Assembly: GCA_012520655.1 (NCBI GenBank)
Contig: JAAYNW010000096.1
Coordinates: forward strand, 1 to 34,219
Direction of reading: 5' to 3'
Length of the DNA stretch: 34,219 nt
Origin: Clostridiales bacterium
Lineage (GTDB): Bacteria; Bacillota; Clostridia; Lachnospirales; Lachnospiraceae
Shown: positions 1-7,869 of the stretch, one piece after another
How the letters are laid out: each line of letters opens with the position of its first letter
Position numbering within the stretch: the first letter of the stretch is position 1
Program-made: the position numbers and the translations under genes
Notes under the pieces: generated by a model
What the model saw: the letters and a program-made list of their open reading frames with translations, nothing else
Told to the model about the DNA's origin: nothing
The model's database searches: none

Positions 1-2
1 GC

Positions 3-1061
3 TGTGCGGCGGCACTCATGGAGACGGGTGCGATACTTAAGACTGCATTCTGCGGTCCTTGCTTCGGAGCGGGCGATACTCCGGCGAACAACGCATTCAG
101 TATTCGTCATTCCACTAGAAACTTCCCTAACAGAGAAGGCTCCAAGCTGCAGAACGGACAGATTTCTTCCGTAGCGCTTATGGATGCGCGTTCCATTGCG
201 GCAACAAGTGCTAATAAAGGAATTCTTACGGCAGCCACCGATTTTGACGGCCCTATCAATAAATATCAATATCACTTCGATTCTAATATTTATGCGAACC
301 GCGTGTTTGATTCCAAAGGGATACCGGATCCCGATGCGGAGATTCAATTCGGTCCGAATATCAAAGATTGGCCGAAGATGTGCGAACTTCCTGATAACTT
401 AGTGCTTCGCGTCGTTTCCGAGATACACGATCCCGTTACGACGACGGATGAACTGATTCCTTCCGGAGAGACATCTTCTTACCGTTCCAACCCCTTAGGG
501 CTTGCGGAATTTACTTTATCCAGAAAGGATCCTGCATATGTGGGGCGTGCAAAAGATATTCAGCTGGCACAAACGGCAGTTATGGAAGGCAGATGCCCGT
601 TAGATGCGAAACCGGAATTGAAACCGATTATGGAAGTAATACGGAAAACTTACCCCGATGTAGGAGAAGGAAATATAGGCTTCGGTTCCACTATTTTTGC
701 AGTAAAACCAGGTGACGGTTCTGCCAGGGAGCAGGCGGCCTCCTGCCAGAAAGTGCTGGGTGGCTGGGCGAACATCGCTAATGAATATGCGACCAAGAGA
801 TACCGTTCAAACCTGATTAATTGGGGTATGCTTCCTTTTGTCACGAAAGAGGACGATAAGAAGCTTCCGTTTAAGAATCTGGACTATATATTTATTCCGG
901 ATATTAAGAAAGCGGTAGAAGAAAAGGAAAACAGCATTGCAGCTTATGTAGTAGGAGACAACGATATGGTGAAGTTCGAGCTGTCACTTGGAGAGCTTAC
1001 GGATGAAGAGCGCCAGATTATATTGAAGGGCTGCCTGATTAACTACAATAGAGTCTCATAA
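3..1061 (+). CDS. Aconitase-family hydratase, C-terminal part (5' end outside the window)
   Basis: The reading frame is open from the left edge, so the gene starts upstream and only its last 352 or so residues are present. The visible part begins just before a CGPC pair of iron-sulfur ligands and continues with SIRHSTRNFPNREG and LMDARSIAATSAN, which is the conserved C-terminal half of the aconitase/homoaconitase superfamily (COG1048). The third cluster cysteine would lie upstream. Enzymes of this family bind a [4Fe-4S] cluster and carry out dehydration/hydration of hydroxy-acids such as citrate/isocitrate in the cytoplasm. In Clostridia this branch is usually labelled only 'hydratase', so the substrate is uncertain. 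The swivel domain follows to the stop at 1059-1061. A hairpin terminator lies about 140 bp downstream, with no other intact gene before it, so this is the last gene of its transcription unit. Confidence 0.88.
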   Translation, partial: CAAALMETGAILKTAFCGPCFGAGDTPANNAFSIRHSTRNFPNREGSKLQNGQISSVALMDARSIAATSANKGILTAATDFDGPINKYQYHFDSNIYANRVFDSKGIPDPDAEIQFGPNIKDWPKMCELPDNLVLRVVSEIHDPVTTTDELIPSGETSSYRSNPLGLAEFTLSRKDPAYVGRAKDIQLAQTAVMEGRCPLDAKPELKPIMEVIRKTYPDVGEGNIGFGSTIFAVKPGDGSAREQAASCQKVLGGWANIANEYATKRYRSNLINWGMLPFVTKEDDKKLPFKNLDYIFIPDIKKAVEEKENSIAAYVVGDNDMVKFELSLGELTDEERQIILKGCLINYNRVS

Positions 1062-1158
1062 TGGGTATGGACAATGAATGAAAAAGGCAATATAATCTGA
1101 TCTTTGTTCGGTAAAGTTTTTTATAAATATCCGATATACTATGTACAGGGGTACAGTA

Positions 1159-1170
1159 CTTTGGCCAAAG
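1159..1170. promoter_or_regulatory. 12-nt perfect palindrome (possible operator)
   Basis: CTTTGGCCAAAG is a perfect 12-base palindrome between the hydratase stop codon and its terminator. No function is evident. It could be a remnant operator or chance. Confidence 0.25.
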
Positions 1171-1202
1171 AAATGCCTTTGAATATTATATCGTAAAACC
1201 AC

Positions 1203-1254
1203 GGATGGTATTTATTAAGTGTAACGCAGTTACCTGATAGATACCATCCTTTTT
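1203..1254 (+). terminator. Intrinsic terminator after the hydratase gene
   Basis: GGATGGTAT (1203-1211) pairs perfectly with ATACCATCC (1241-1249), followed by five T. The loop contains a second small hairpin, GTAAC (1221-1225) with GTTAC (1229-1233). It is the only T-tailed hairpin seen between the hydratase and spoIID. Confidence 0.75.
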
Positions 1255-1321
1255 GCTCTTATATATATTTATAAGAGGCAAAGGGTGAATCCGAAAGGAT
1301 ATGCGAAGAAAGGGGCAGAAA

Positions 1322-1738
1322 TTGATTATTTATTCCTCGTATATAGGAATGGAGTCTGTAAGGAGTTACAGTTCCTATACGTCAAGAAAAACGAGTACGC
1401 TTCTCTTGGTCGGTAAGTCCGGCATCTTAAACGACGGCAAGCTTTCCGACGATGTATCCGGTATGGGTAGCGGCTTATGACGCGGACAGCAACGGCTTTA
1501 TTGACGAAGGCGATGAGATTTGGGAAAGGCTTTGCATTTGGGTAAAGGATGAGAGCGGCGACAAATGTTACAAATTAGCGCAGAAAAATGTAGGTGCCAT
1601 CTGTTTATCCAGTATTTCGACGGACTTTTCCCTTAACTCTGAAGGCAATACGACCAACGGGATGATACGGCGAACCGGACTTTTTCTGTATGAAAGCGGT
1701 GGTGTCGGAAGTGTGCAGCATTAGGATGTGGCTTGCTA
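1322..1738 (+). pseudogene. Remnant of a Lachnospiraceae calcium-binding-type surface protein gene (internal deletion plus frameshift)
   Basis: Two broken frames make up one relic. From a TTG at 1322, preceded by AAAGGGG, a 52-codon frame reads IGMESVRSYSSYTS, which resembles the conserved N terminus of a family of long Lachnospiraceae proteins. It runs on into GILNDGKLSDDVSGMGSG and stops at 1478-1480. The next frame continues the same protein at VAAYDADSNGFIDEGDEI, an EF-hand-like calcium loop, then GVGAICL, TDFSLNSEGNTTNG and TGLFLYESGGVGSVQH, and meets a TAG at 1722-1724 where the homology appears to continue (DVA). The head and tail of the parent gene are therefore joined with several hundred codons missing, and there is a frameshift near 1470. 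The family assignment is from memory of these motifs, not a database search. No product is expected. Confidence 0.65.
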
Positions 1739-1763
1739 TAATGAAAGCGTCTGAAAAATATAC

Positions 1764-1793
1764 GTATAGAAGAGGGATGGCCTCACATACAAT
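1764..1793 (+). promoter_or_regulatory. Candidate sigma-E promoter of spoIID
   Basis: CATACAAT (1786-1793) is a full match to the sporulation sigma-E -10 box (CATACANT). GTATAGA (1764-1770) holds the core ATA of the -35 box at 15 bp spacing. Control of spoIID by sigma-E is established in Bacillus subtilis. The expected start point, near 1800, leaves only about ten bases before the ATG. Confidence 0.6.
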
Positions 1794-1809
1794 AGGGTAG
1801 AGGTGTTCC

Positions 1810-2826
1810 ATGAGAAAATATAAGATTGTTGAAAATATGATGGAAAACAGAAGAATTGTATCAACTCCGGATTACAGGGATATGGGTGCGATTCTTTTGT
1901 TTATTTTTTTGCTTCCGTATATTGTATCCTTTTTCTTCGGGAATGTGGGTGCAGGATCGGGATATGAAGAGGAGGAACAAAATACAAGCTATATCGTATG
2001 TAATACAACAACTGCGGGGACGGAAAAAATGCCTATGGAAACTTACCTAGCCTGCCGTCTTCCGGAAACAATTAACATGGATTACAAACCGGAGACATTA
2101 AAAGCGCAAGCGGTAATTTTAAGAACCGAGCTTATGAAAGTATATTATGATAGTTTGGAACAAGAGGAAGGGAGAACCGAATCCGACGATGGAAAAAAAT
2201 ATATTTACATAGAAAGCAAGATATCCATGGCTGACGGCGATAAATATAAGAAATGTAAAGAGGCGGTAAACAGCACGAAAGGGATGTACATGACCTATAA
2301 GGATAAACCGATAACGGCTCCTTATTTTGCAATCAGTGCAGGCATGACGAGAAATGGAAATGAGGTATTGAAAAGCGGGGAATACCCGTATTTAAAATCT
2401 GTAATGTGCGAAAGGGATTTTACGTCGGCCGAATATACCCAGACTGTTAGGATGAATAAAACATCATTTATGATAAGGGTGAAAGAGCTATATCCGGAAC
2501 TTGTCTGGGAAGAAGGGCCAGCTCTCACGGATATGTTTGAAATAGAAAGAGATAGGGCAAAATATGTTACGGAAGTCAAGACGGGAGAATTCTCGATGTC
2601 GGGAGAGACATTTCGCTCTATTTTTTCGTTGAATTCTTCCTGCTTTACAGTGGAACTGGAAAATAATGTATTTATGGATGACATAGTTGTCATAAAAACG
2701 AAGGGAGTCGGACACGGGTTGGGATTTTGCCAGTATGCAGCAAATGAAGCGGCCAAAAAAGGAAGTGATTTTATAGATATACTAAACTATTTTTTTACAG
2801 ATATTGTGATTGAAAAAACTGAATAA
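1810..2826 (+). CDS. spoIID: Stage II sporulation protein D (SpoIID/LytB domain)
   Basis: This 338-residue protein has one membrane segment (about residues 26-44) followed by an extracytoplasmic SpoIID domain. Recognisable motifs are ETLKAQAVILRT (about 95-106), PYFAISAGMT (171-180) and the C-terminal GVGHGLGFCQY (299-309). SpoIID is a lytic transglycosylase of the mother-cell engulfment complex and works with SpoIIP and SpoIIM on septal peptidoglycan. The gene is followed 56 bp later by spoIIQ, the usual clostridial order. The ATG at 1810 has AGAGG just upstream, and a sigma-E-type promoter precedes it. The conserved EMP segment, which holds the catalytic Glu88 of B. subtilis, reads TIN (87-89) when aligned on LKAQA, with a glutamate one residue earlier. 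Activity is therefore uncertain although the identity is clear. Confidence 0.92.
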   Translation: MRKYKIVENMMENRRIVSTPDYRDMGAILLFIFLLPYIVSFFFGNVGAGSGYEEEEQNTSYIVCNTTTAGTEKMPMETYLACRLPETINMDYKPETLKAQAVILRTELMKVYYDSLEQEEGRTESDDGKKYIYIESKISMADGDKYKKCKEAVNSTKGMYMTYKDKPITAPYFAISAGMTRNGNEVLKSGEYPYLKSVMCERDFTSAEYTQTVRMNKTSFMIRVKELYPELVWEEGPALTDMFEIERDRAKYVTEVKTGEFSMSGETFRSIFSLNSSCFTVELENNVFMDDIVVIKTKGVGHGLGFCQYAANEAAKKGSDFIDILNYFFTDIVIEKTE

Positions 2827-2882
2827 AGAATGCGAAATAGGCAAAACTATCGATGAGGATAAAATCTTTAGGAGGAATAAAA

Positions 2883-3800
2883 ATGAGAAGAAGAAATAGA
2901 TCCAGTGCGAAAAGGGAAAAAGCCATCATGCTGTTCTCATCGGTATTTGTGCTTACGGCGCTTACAGTGACAGGGTTGTTTGTAAGAGGCAGGAGTGAAG
3001 AAAAAAACGACGGATATGTAGTTGATTTCAGTGCTATAGAAAATGAGACAAATGAGTTGGCGGATAATGATGCCGTTCAGAAAGCGGAAAAAGCAGGACA
3101 AGACGTGGTAACGTCCGACGACTTGGATTATGATCCGTATTACCAGGAAACTAATTCGGCCAATGTCGAAAATGAGCAAGTCGCGAGGGCAGGAAGTAGC
3201 AATACGAAAGACAAATCAGACAAGAATAAAAAATCAGACAAGAATAAAAAAGACAAAAACGACAAGGATAAAGAGAAAAATGATAAGAACGAAGAAGGAA
3301 TGTTTGACGAGACAATAGACACGGCGCGTTTAGCAGAGATGGAGGATACTATGGCGCTGGCCACATCCATTCAGCCTGCCCTCACTTTTAGTGACGGCGA
3401 TAGTCTGGCATGGCCTATTGTAGGTAACATACTCATTAATTACAGTATGGACAAGACCGTATATTTCCCGACTTTGGAGCAGTATAAATATAATCCTGCC
3501 ATTATCATTTCTGCGGTAGAAGGAGATACGATTACTGCAGCGGCGGCGGGAAAAGTTACCAGTGTATTTTCCGATCCTGAAATAGGTAACGGAGTAGTTG
3601 TGGAACTGGGCGGAGGATATGAGGTCACATACGGACAGCTTAAGGACATTACTGTATCAGAAGGCGGATATGTGAACAAGGGAGATATCATCGGCAGCGT
3701 GGCTGCACCTACGAAGTACTTTATAGTAGAAGGCTGCAATGTTTATTTCAAACTGACAAAAGACGGGATTCCTGTAAACCCGATGACGAAATTAAGTTAG
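2883..3800 (+). CDS. spoIIQ: SpoIIQ-like engulfment protein with degenerate M23 (LytM) domain
   Basis: A 305-residue protein with a short basic N terminus, one membrane segment (about 15-34), a long charged linker and a C-terminal LytM/M23 fold (about 174-305). The start at 2883 is preferred over an in-frame ATG at 2853 because AGGAGG lies 6 bases before it. SpoIIQ sits in the forespore membrane and binds SpoIIIAH from the mother cell to form the engulfment channel. The linker (about 108-138) is a Lys/Asp/Asn run. M23 zinc ligands are missing: the HxxxD position reads NPAII (204-208), and the HxH position reads NVY (286-288) within GCNVYFKL. The domain is therefore probably structural only. 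A GGATAAAAT stretch at 2857-2865 resembles a sigma-F -10 box, but I see no good -35 box. The neighbouring spoIID supports the assignment. Confidence 0.85.
   Translation: MRRRNRSSAKREKAIMLFSSVFVLTALTVTGLFVRGRSEEKNDGYVVDFSAIENETNELADNDAVQKAEKAGQDVVTSDDLDYDPYYQETNSANVENEQVARAGSSNTKDKSDKNKKSDKNKKDKNDKDKEKNDKNEEGMFDETIDTARLAEMEDTMALATSIQPALTFSDGDSLAWPIVGNILINYSMDKTVYFPTLEQYKYNPAIIISAVEGDTITAAAAGKVTSVFSDPEIGNGVVVELGGGYEVTYGQLKDITVSEGGYVNKGDIIGSVAAPTKYFIVEGCNVYFKLTKDGIPVNPMTKLS
3214..3249 (+). repeat. 18-bp perfect tandem repeat, two copies
   Basis: AATCAGACAAGAATAAAA occurs twice head to tail inside spoIIQ and encodes six residues (SDKNKK-like) per copy in the Lys-rich linker. It keeps the frame and could vary in copy number by slippage. 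Confidence 0.85.
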
Positions 3801-3815
3801 CGAGCGTCGGAAAAC

Positions 3816-5009
3816 ATGCTGAAGTATCTGATAAATGGTAAGATTGTAACGATGACGGGTTCCCTGTATTCAAACGGATATATTCGAATCGAAAACAATA
3901 AAATATCACAAGTCGGTAAAATGTCCGAATTAAATAAAAACGGAAAACTGCCTTTTCCCTGTAGTGACACTGAGGTAATTGATGTGAAGGGAAGGCTGGT
4001 TATGCCGGGGCTTATAGAAGCCCATTGCCATATGGGAATCACGGAGCAGAAGAAGGGCATGGAGGGAGATGACTGCAATGAAAATATAGAGCCGGTCACA
4101 CCTTACCTCCGTGCCATTGATGCCATTAATCCTATGGATGCGGCATTTGGCGATGCTGTCCGGGCAGGAATTACGTCTGCTATGATAGGACCGGGCAGCT
4201 CCAATCCGATAGGCGGACAGTTCGTATTTATGAAGACAAAGGGAAGAAGGATAGATGATTTGGTTGTTCTTGCTCCTGCTGCAATGAAAATAGCCTTTGG
4301 GGAAAACCCAAAGGTAAATTTTTTAAATCAGAAAAAGATGCCCGTTACGAGAATGGGAATTGCCGCCCTAATCCGCGAAGAGTTGATGAAAGCAGAACAA
4401 TATTGCGTGAAGAGGAGAAAAGCAATAGAACAGAACGGGGAGTTTGATAAAGATTTCAAATATGAGTGCTGGGTACCGGTATTTGAGCGAAAAATACCTC
4501 TAAAAGCCCATGTGCACCGGGCGGATGATATTTTTACGGCAATCAGAATTGCCAAGGAGTTTAATCTTAGGATGACTCTGGATCATTGCAGCGAAGGGCA
4601 TTTAATTGCGGACGAATTGGCAAAGGAAGAATATCCGGCTATTATAGGTCCCGATTTATCCAACAGAAATAAAATTGAAGTGCAGAATATGGCATTTAAG
4701 ACAGCAGGGATCCTGAATGAGCACGGAATAAAAGTGGCGATTACTACCGACCATCCCGTGTCTTTGATTCAATATCTTCCTATTTGTGCAGGATTTGCGG
4801 CAAAGGCCGGGCTTTCCGAGGAGGATGCTTTGAAGGCTATCACTATTCGCGCTGCACAGATTTGTAACGTAGCCGACAGAGTGGGAAGCCTGGAAGTGGG
4901 AAAAGATGCGGATATTGCAGTTTTTGACGGCAGCCCTCTCGAAGCGTCCACCCGCACATATTGTACGATTATTGACGGCGATGTGGTATATATGGCGGAG
5001 GATGAGTAG
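3816..5009 (+). CDS. Amidohydrolase of the imidazolonepropionase-like group
   Basis: A 397-residue cytoplasmic enzyme of the amidohydrolase superfamily (COG1228 type). Metal-binding positions are visible: HCH at 70-72 after the strand VMPGLIEA, AHVH at 231-234, DHC with H257, and TTDHP with D312. The C-terminal VGSLEVGKDADIAVFDG is the return strand of the small beta-sandwich domain typical of this group. It therefore probably hydrolyses a C-N bond in a cyclic or amide substrate with one or two bound metals. The substrate cannot be told from sequence; prolidase-like and imidazolonepropionase-like members share this layout. The ATG is 15 bp after the spoIIQ stop with only a weak ribosome site, so it is probably co-transcribed with spoIIQ. 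There is no other sign that it has a sporulation role. Confidence 0.85.
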   Translation: MLKYLINGKIVTMTGSLYSNGYIRIENNKISQVGKMSELNKNGKLPFPCSDTEVIDVKGRLVMPGLIEAHCHMGITEQKKGMEGDDCNENIEPVTPYLRAIDAINPMDAAFGDAVRAGITSAMIGPGSSNPIGGQFVFMKTKGRRIDDLVVLAPAAMKIAFGENPKVNFLNQKKMPVTRMGIAALIREELMKAEQYCVKRRKAIEQNGEFDKDFKYECWVPVFERKIPLKAHVHRADDIFTAIRIAKEFNLRMTLDHCSEGHLIADELAKEEYPAIIGPDLSNRNKIEVQNMAFKTAGILNEHGIKVAITTDHPVSLIQYLPICAGFAAKAGLSEEDALKAITIRAAQICNVADRVGSLEVGKDADIAVFDGSPLEASTRTYCTIIDGDVVYMAEDE

Positions 5010-5048
5010 AACGGCGATGAACCGTACGGCAGCAGAACGACATTAAGC

Positions 5049-5077
5049 TTTACCTTATAGTGGGTTCGGGTTATAAT
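5049..5077 (+). promoter_or_regulatory. Sigma-A promoter for the GH9-like lipoprotein gene
   Basis: TTTACC (5049-5054), a 17-bp spacer, then a perfect TATAAT (5072-5077). The gene starts 38 bp downstream of the -10 box. Confidence 0.6.
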
Positions 5078-5114
5078 TTAATAAAGCAGCATTACGAAAG
5101 ACAGGAAATATGAC

Positions 5115-6713
5115 ATGAGTTTAAAAATAAAGATATATTTATGGATGAGCACTCTGCTAAGTACGTTGCTCTTGGCAGGATGCGCCTATACATATACAGC
5201 GGAAAACATGGATGAGCTTCAGGAAGACAGGGAAGGAAATGACCTTGAAGAGAGCCTGGGACTTGCTCCGGAGTTCGATTATGTGGTGCCTGACAGCCGT
5301 CCCGGGATATTGGTTAATCAGACCGGATATGCTCCGGAGGGAAAAAAGATTGCGGTATTTAGGGGGAGCAAGATGCCGGACAGCTTCGCAATAGTGAACG
5401 AAGAAACCGGGGAGACTGTTTTTACAGGGGAAGTGGAGGAGAAAGGCTTTAACGATATATTACAGGAATATAACGGCTACGGCGTTTTTAACGAACTGAC
5501 GGAGCCGGGAAGCTACTACATACAGGCACCTATTTTGGGGCGATCCTATTCTTTCCGAATAGAGGAGGACATATATAGCGACGTATTTTATCTGGCTTGC
5601 AAAAAATATTATTTCAGCCGCTGCGGAATGACTCTTGTGGAAGATCTTGCGGGGGATGCGGCACATAGCGCTTGCCATACGAAAACAGCGCTTCTGGAAG
5701 AAGACAGCAGCGTGCAGTTGGATGTAAACGGCGGATGGCATATGGATGAGAAATATTCCAAAAGCGTAGTCAAGGGAAGTCAGGTAATGGCAACTCTTTT
5801 GCTTGCATATGAATTGTATCCGTCTGCATTTCCCGATGAGACGGGTATCCCTGAGAGCGGAAATGAGATTCCTGATATTCTGGATGAAATAAAATATGAA
5901 GCGGATTGGATGCTTAAGATGCAGGATGATGCTACCGGAGGAGTATATTCCGAGACGGTTGTGAGAGAATACCGTACGGCACCATATGTTACTAGGCAGG
6001 AATGTTACGTAGAGCCGGTCACTTTGGAGGCGACAGCTTCCTTTGCGGCGGTTATGGCTAAGTTCAGCTATATTTATCAGGCATATGATGCGGTTTATGC
6101 CACGGAATGCCTGAGGGCGGCGGACAGAGCATGGCGCTTTATGGAGAACAATCGCGACGGGCAAGAGGTGGTACAGCGATTTTTTGCGGCAACGGAGTTG
6201 TATAGAGCGACCGGATACAGCTCTTACCGGCGTGTGGCAGAAGGGTATTTGACTGCGGGCATCTATGATGATTTGGATGACGATTATAGTTTCTGGGGAT
6301 GCACCACGTATATATCCACCAAACAGAACGTAGATATAAGTATATGCGGCAATGTAATGAAGGAATTGATGAATGACGCGGAGGAAATTTCGGAGCAGGC
6401 GAGAAAAGCGAGGTATCTGACGTTCGGAAATAAAGAGCAGAATAATAATGATGAACTTCTTCACCAGATGATGAGACTTACGGTAGCAGATCATGTCATT
6501 GCCAATCATGAATATGAGACGATTATAGAAAACCATGTTCATTATTTTATGGGGCGCAATGCGAAAGCCATCAGCTACATAGACGGCGCCGGAGAGAATA
6601 ATTATGCGGATATTGATATCAAGCTGGGGATTATGAACCGTTTTGATCTGAATGCGGAATTGATATTTATGATGGGCGAGGTTATAAGCTGGTATAATAC
6701 GTTGGAGGAATAG
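5115..6713 (+). CDS. Lipoprotein with glycoside hydrolase family 9 fold, probably non-catalytic
   Basis: A 532-residue exported lipoprotein: signal peptide with lipobox LAGC (Cys23), an acidic linker, a cellulase N-terminal immunoglobulin-like domain (about 62-150, with ILVNQTGYAPEGKK) and a GH9 (alpha/alpha)6-barrel region (about 155-530). Barrel landmarks include GGWH (207-209), ATLLLAYELYP, SGNEIPDILDEIKYEADWMLKMQ and YFMGRNAKAISYIDGAGEN. GH9 enzymes cut beta-1,4-glucans using an Asp pair in a DAGD motif after GGW(H/Y), and a C-terminal Glu. Here GGWH is followed by MDEKYSK, so both Asp positions are altered, and the usual His/Arg loop after the LGRN segment is absent or shortened. It may bind rather than cleave carbohydrate at the cell surface. 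It has its own promoter and no carbohydrate-related neighbours. Confidence 0.82.
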   Translation: MSLKIKIYLWMSTLLSTLLLAGCAYTYTAENMDELQEDREGNDLEESLGLAPEFDYVVPDSRPGILVNQTGYAPEGKKIAVFRGSKMPDSFAIVNEETGETVFTGEVEEKGFNDILQEYNGYGVFNELTEPGSYYIQAPILGRSYSFRIEEDIYSDVFYLACKKYYFSRCGMTLVEDLAGDAAHSACHTKTALLEEDSSVQLDVNGGWHMDEKYSKSVVKGSQVMATLLLAYELYPSAFPDETGIPESGNEIPDILDEIKYEADWMLKMQDDATGGVYSETVVREYRTAPYVTRQECYVEPVTLEATASFAAVMAKFSYIYQAYDAVYATECLRAADRAWRFMENNRDGQEVVQRFFAATELYRATGYSSYRRVAEGYLTAGIYDDLDDDYSFWGCTTYISTKQNVDISICGNVMKELMNDAEEISEQARKARYLTFGNKEQNNNDELLHQMMRLTVADHVIANHEYETIIENHVHYFMGRNAKAISYIDGAGENNYADIDIKLGIMNRFDLNAELIFMMGEVISWYNTLEE

Positions 6714-6816
6714 CATTTTTTGCAAGAATATAGGCAACTTATCTGTTTTTTATGGAAAGAAATGAGTGATATGCTGTAAAGGATGAAGCACAATATAGAA
6801 AGGCGGAAGGGATAGT

Positions 6817-7869
6817 ATGAAAGTAGTTGTATTGGCAGGAGGAATCAGTACGGAGAGAGACGTATCTTTAAGCTCCGGAAGAATGATATATCAGGCATTA
6901 AAAAAGAACGGACACAAGGCGGTTCTTCTGGATGTGTACTTAGGGTATGACAAGGAAGACGCGAATATGATCTTCGATAAAGAAGAGGACTGGGCAAAAG
7001 AGATAGGTGGGGTAGGAGAAGAAAATCCGGATATCGAGGCTGTAAAAGCCCTTCGTGCGGATGGGGATAAGAACTTTTTCGGACCCAATGTTATTGCGAT
7101 CTGCCAGGCGGCAGATGTGGTTTTTATGGCCTTGCACGGCCAGAACGGAGAAAACGGCAAGATACAGGCATGCTTCGATTTGATGGGAATCTGCTATACG
7201 GGAACTGATTATGTAAGCTCCGCGCTTTGTATGGATAAGAGCCTTACGAAGGAGCTGCTCGATTATCATGGAGTTCCGACTCCCCGCGGAATTTGCTTGA
7301 AACAGGGAGAAGAGGACCCGAAGTCCGTGCCGTTCCCGTGCATTGTCAAGGCGTGCTGCGGGGGCTCCAGCGTAGGCGTGTGTATTGCAAAGGATGAGAA
7401 GGAGTATGAAGCCGCTTTAAAAGAGGGCTTCCGTTATGATGAGGAAGTGATTATAGAGCAATATATAAAGGGAAGGGAATTTTCCGTGGGAGTTATAGAG
7501 GGAAAGGCACTTCCTGTAATAGAAATTGCGCCTCTTCAAGGCTTTTATGATTATAAAAATAAATATCAGGCAGGAAGTACCATAGAGACCTGCCCTGCGG
7601 ATATTTCCGACCGGAAGACGAAGGAAATGCAGTTTCTTGCGGAGAAAGCATTTCGGGTGCTTCGGCTTAAAAATTACGCGCGCATGGACTTTATGATGAA
7701 CGAGGAGGGGGAAATATTTTGTCTGGAGGCGAATACTTTGCCCGGTATGACGCCGACTTCGTTGCTGCCTCAGGAAGCACAGGCACAGGGAATAAGCTTT
7801 GACCGGTTGTGTGAGAACATCATGGAATGTGCGCTTAAGGAAAAAGAAGGGAATAGGGAAAGAAAATGA
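6817..7869 (+). CDS. ddl: D-alanine--D-alanine ligase
   Basis: The 350-residue product is an ATP-grasp ligase that joins two D-alanines in the cytoplasm for the peptidoglycan stem peptide. Visible motifs are the N-terminal LAGGISTERDVSLSSG (Glu13 in the position that binds the first D-Ala), the TGTDYVSSALCMDK segment with the family lysine, ATP-grasp IVKACCGGSSVGV, and the C-terminal EANTLPGMTP (304-313), which contains the magnesium-binding Glu/Asn. The length is normal for the family. GGAAGGG precedes the ATG by about 6 bases. The stop overlaps the murF start as ATGA, so the two are translationally coupled. This pairing makes pathway sense because MurF uses the D-Ala-D-Ala product directly. 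Confidence 0.96.
   Translation: MKVVVLAGGISTERDVSLSSGRMIYQALKKNGHKAVLLDVYLGYDKEDANMIFDKEEDWAKEIGGVGEENPDIEAVKALRADGDKNFFGPNVIAICQAADVVFMALHGQNGENGKIQACFDLMGICYTGTDYVSSALCMDKSLTKELLDYHGVPTPRGICLKQGEEDPKSVPFPCIVKACCGGSSVGVCIAKDEKEYEAALKEGFRYDEEVIIEQYIKGREFSVGVIEGKALPVIEIAPLQGFYDYKNKYQAGSTIETCPADISDRKTKEMQFLAEKAFRVLRLKNYARMDFMMNEEGEIFCLEANTLPGMTPTSLLPQEAQAQGISFDRLCENIMECALKEKEGNRERK

Noticed and set aside
1452..1724. Intact 90-residue gene
   Set aside because: The frame starts in the middle of a conserved domain, has no ribosome site, and its homology appears to continue in another frame upstream and past the stop; it is better called part of a pseudogene.
1781..1803. Third case of a ribosome-site complement in a sigma-E spacer, at spoIID
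   Set aside because: Only CCTC/GAGG (4 bp) pairs, which is expected by chance; not comparable with the 8- and 11-bp cases at sipL and spoIIID.
3200..3320. Repeat array that might be taken for a CRISPR
   Set aside because: These are in-frame low-complexity Lys/Asp codons with a direct 18-bp duplication and no spacers.
5460..6737. 425-codon open frame on the minus strand opposite the GH9-like gene
   Set aside because: It lies entirely antisense to a well-supported gene, has no family motifs, and its composition is that of a reversed coding strand.
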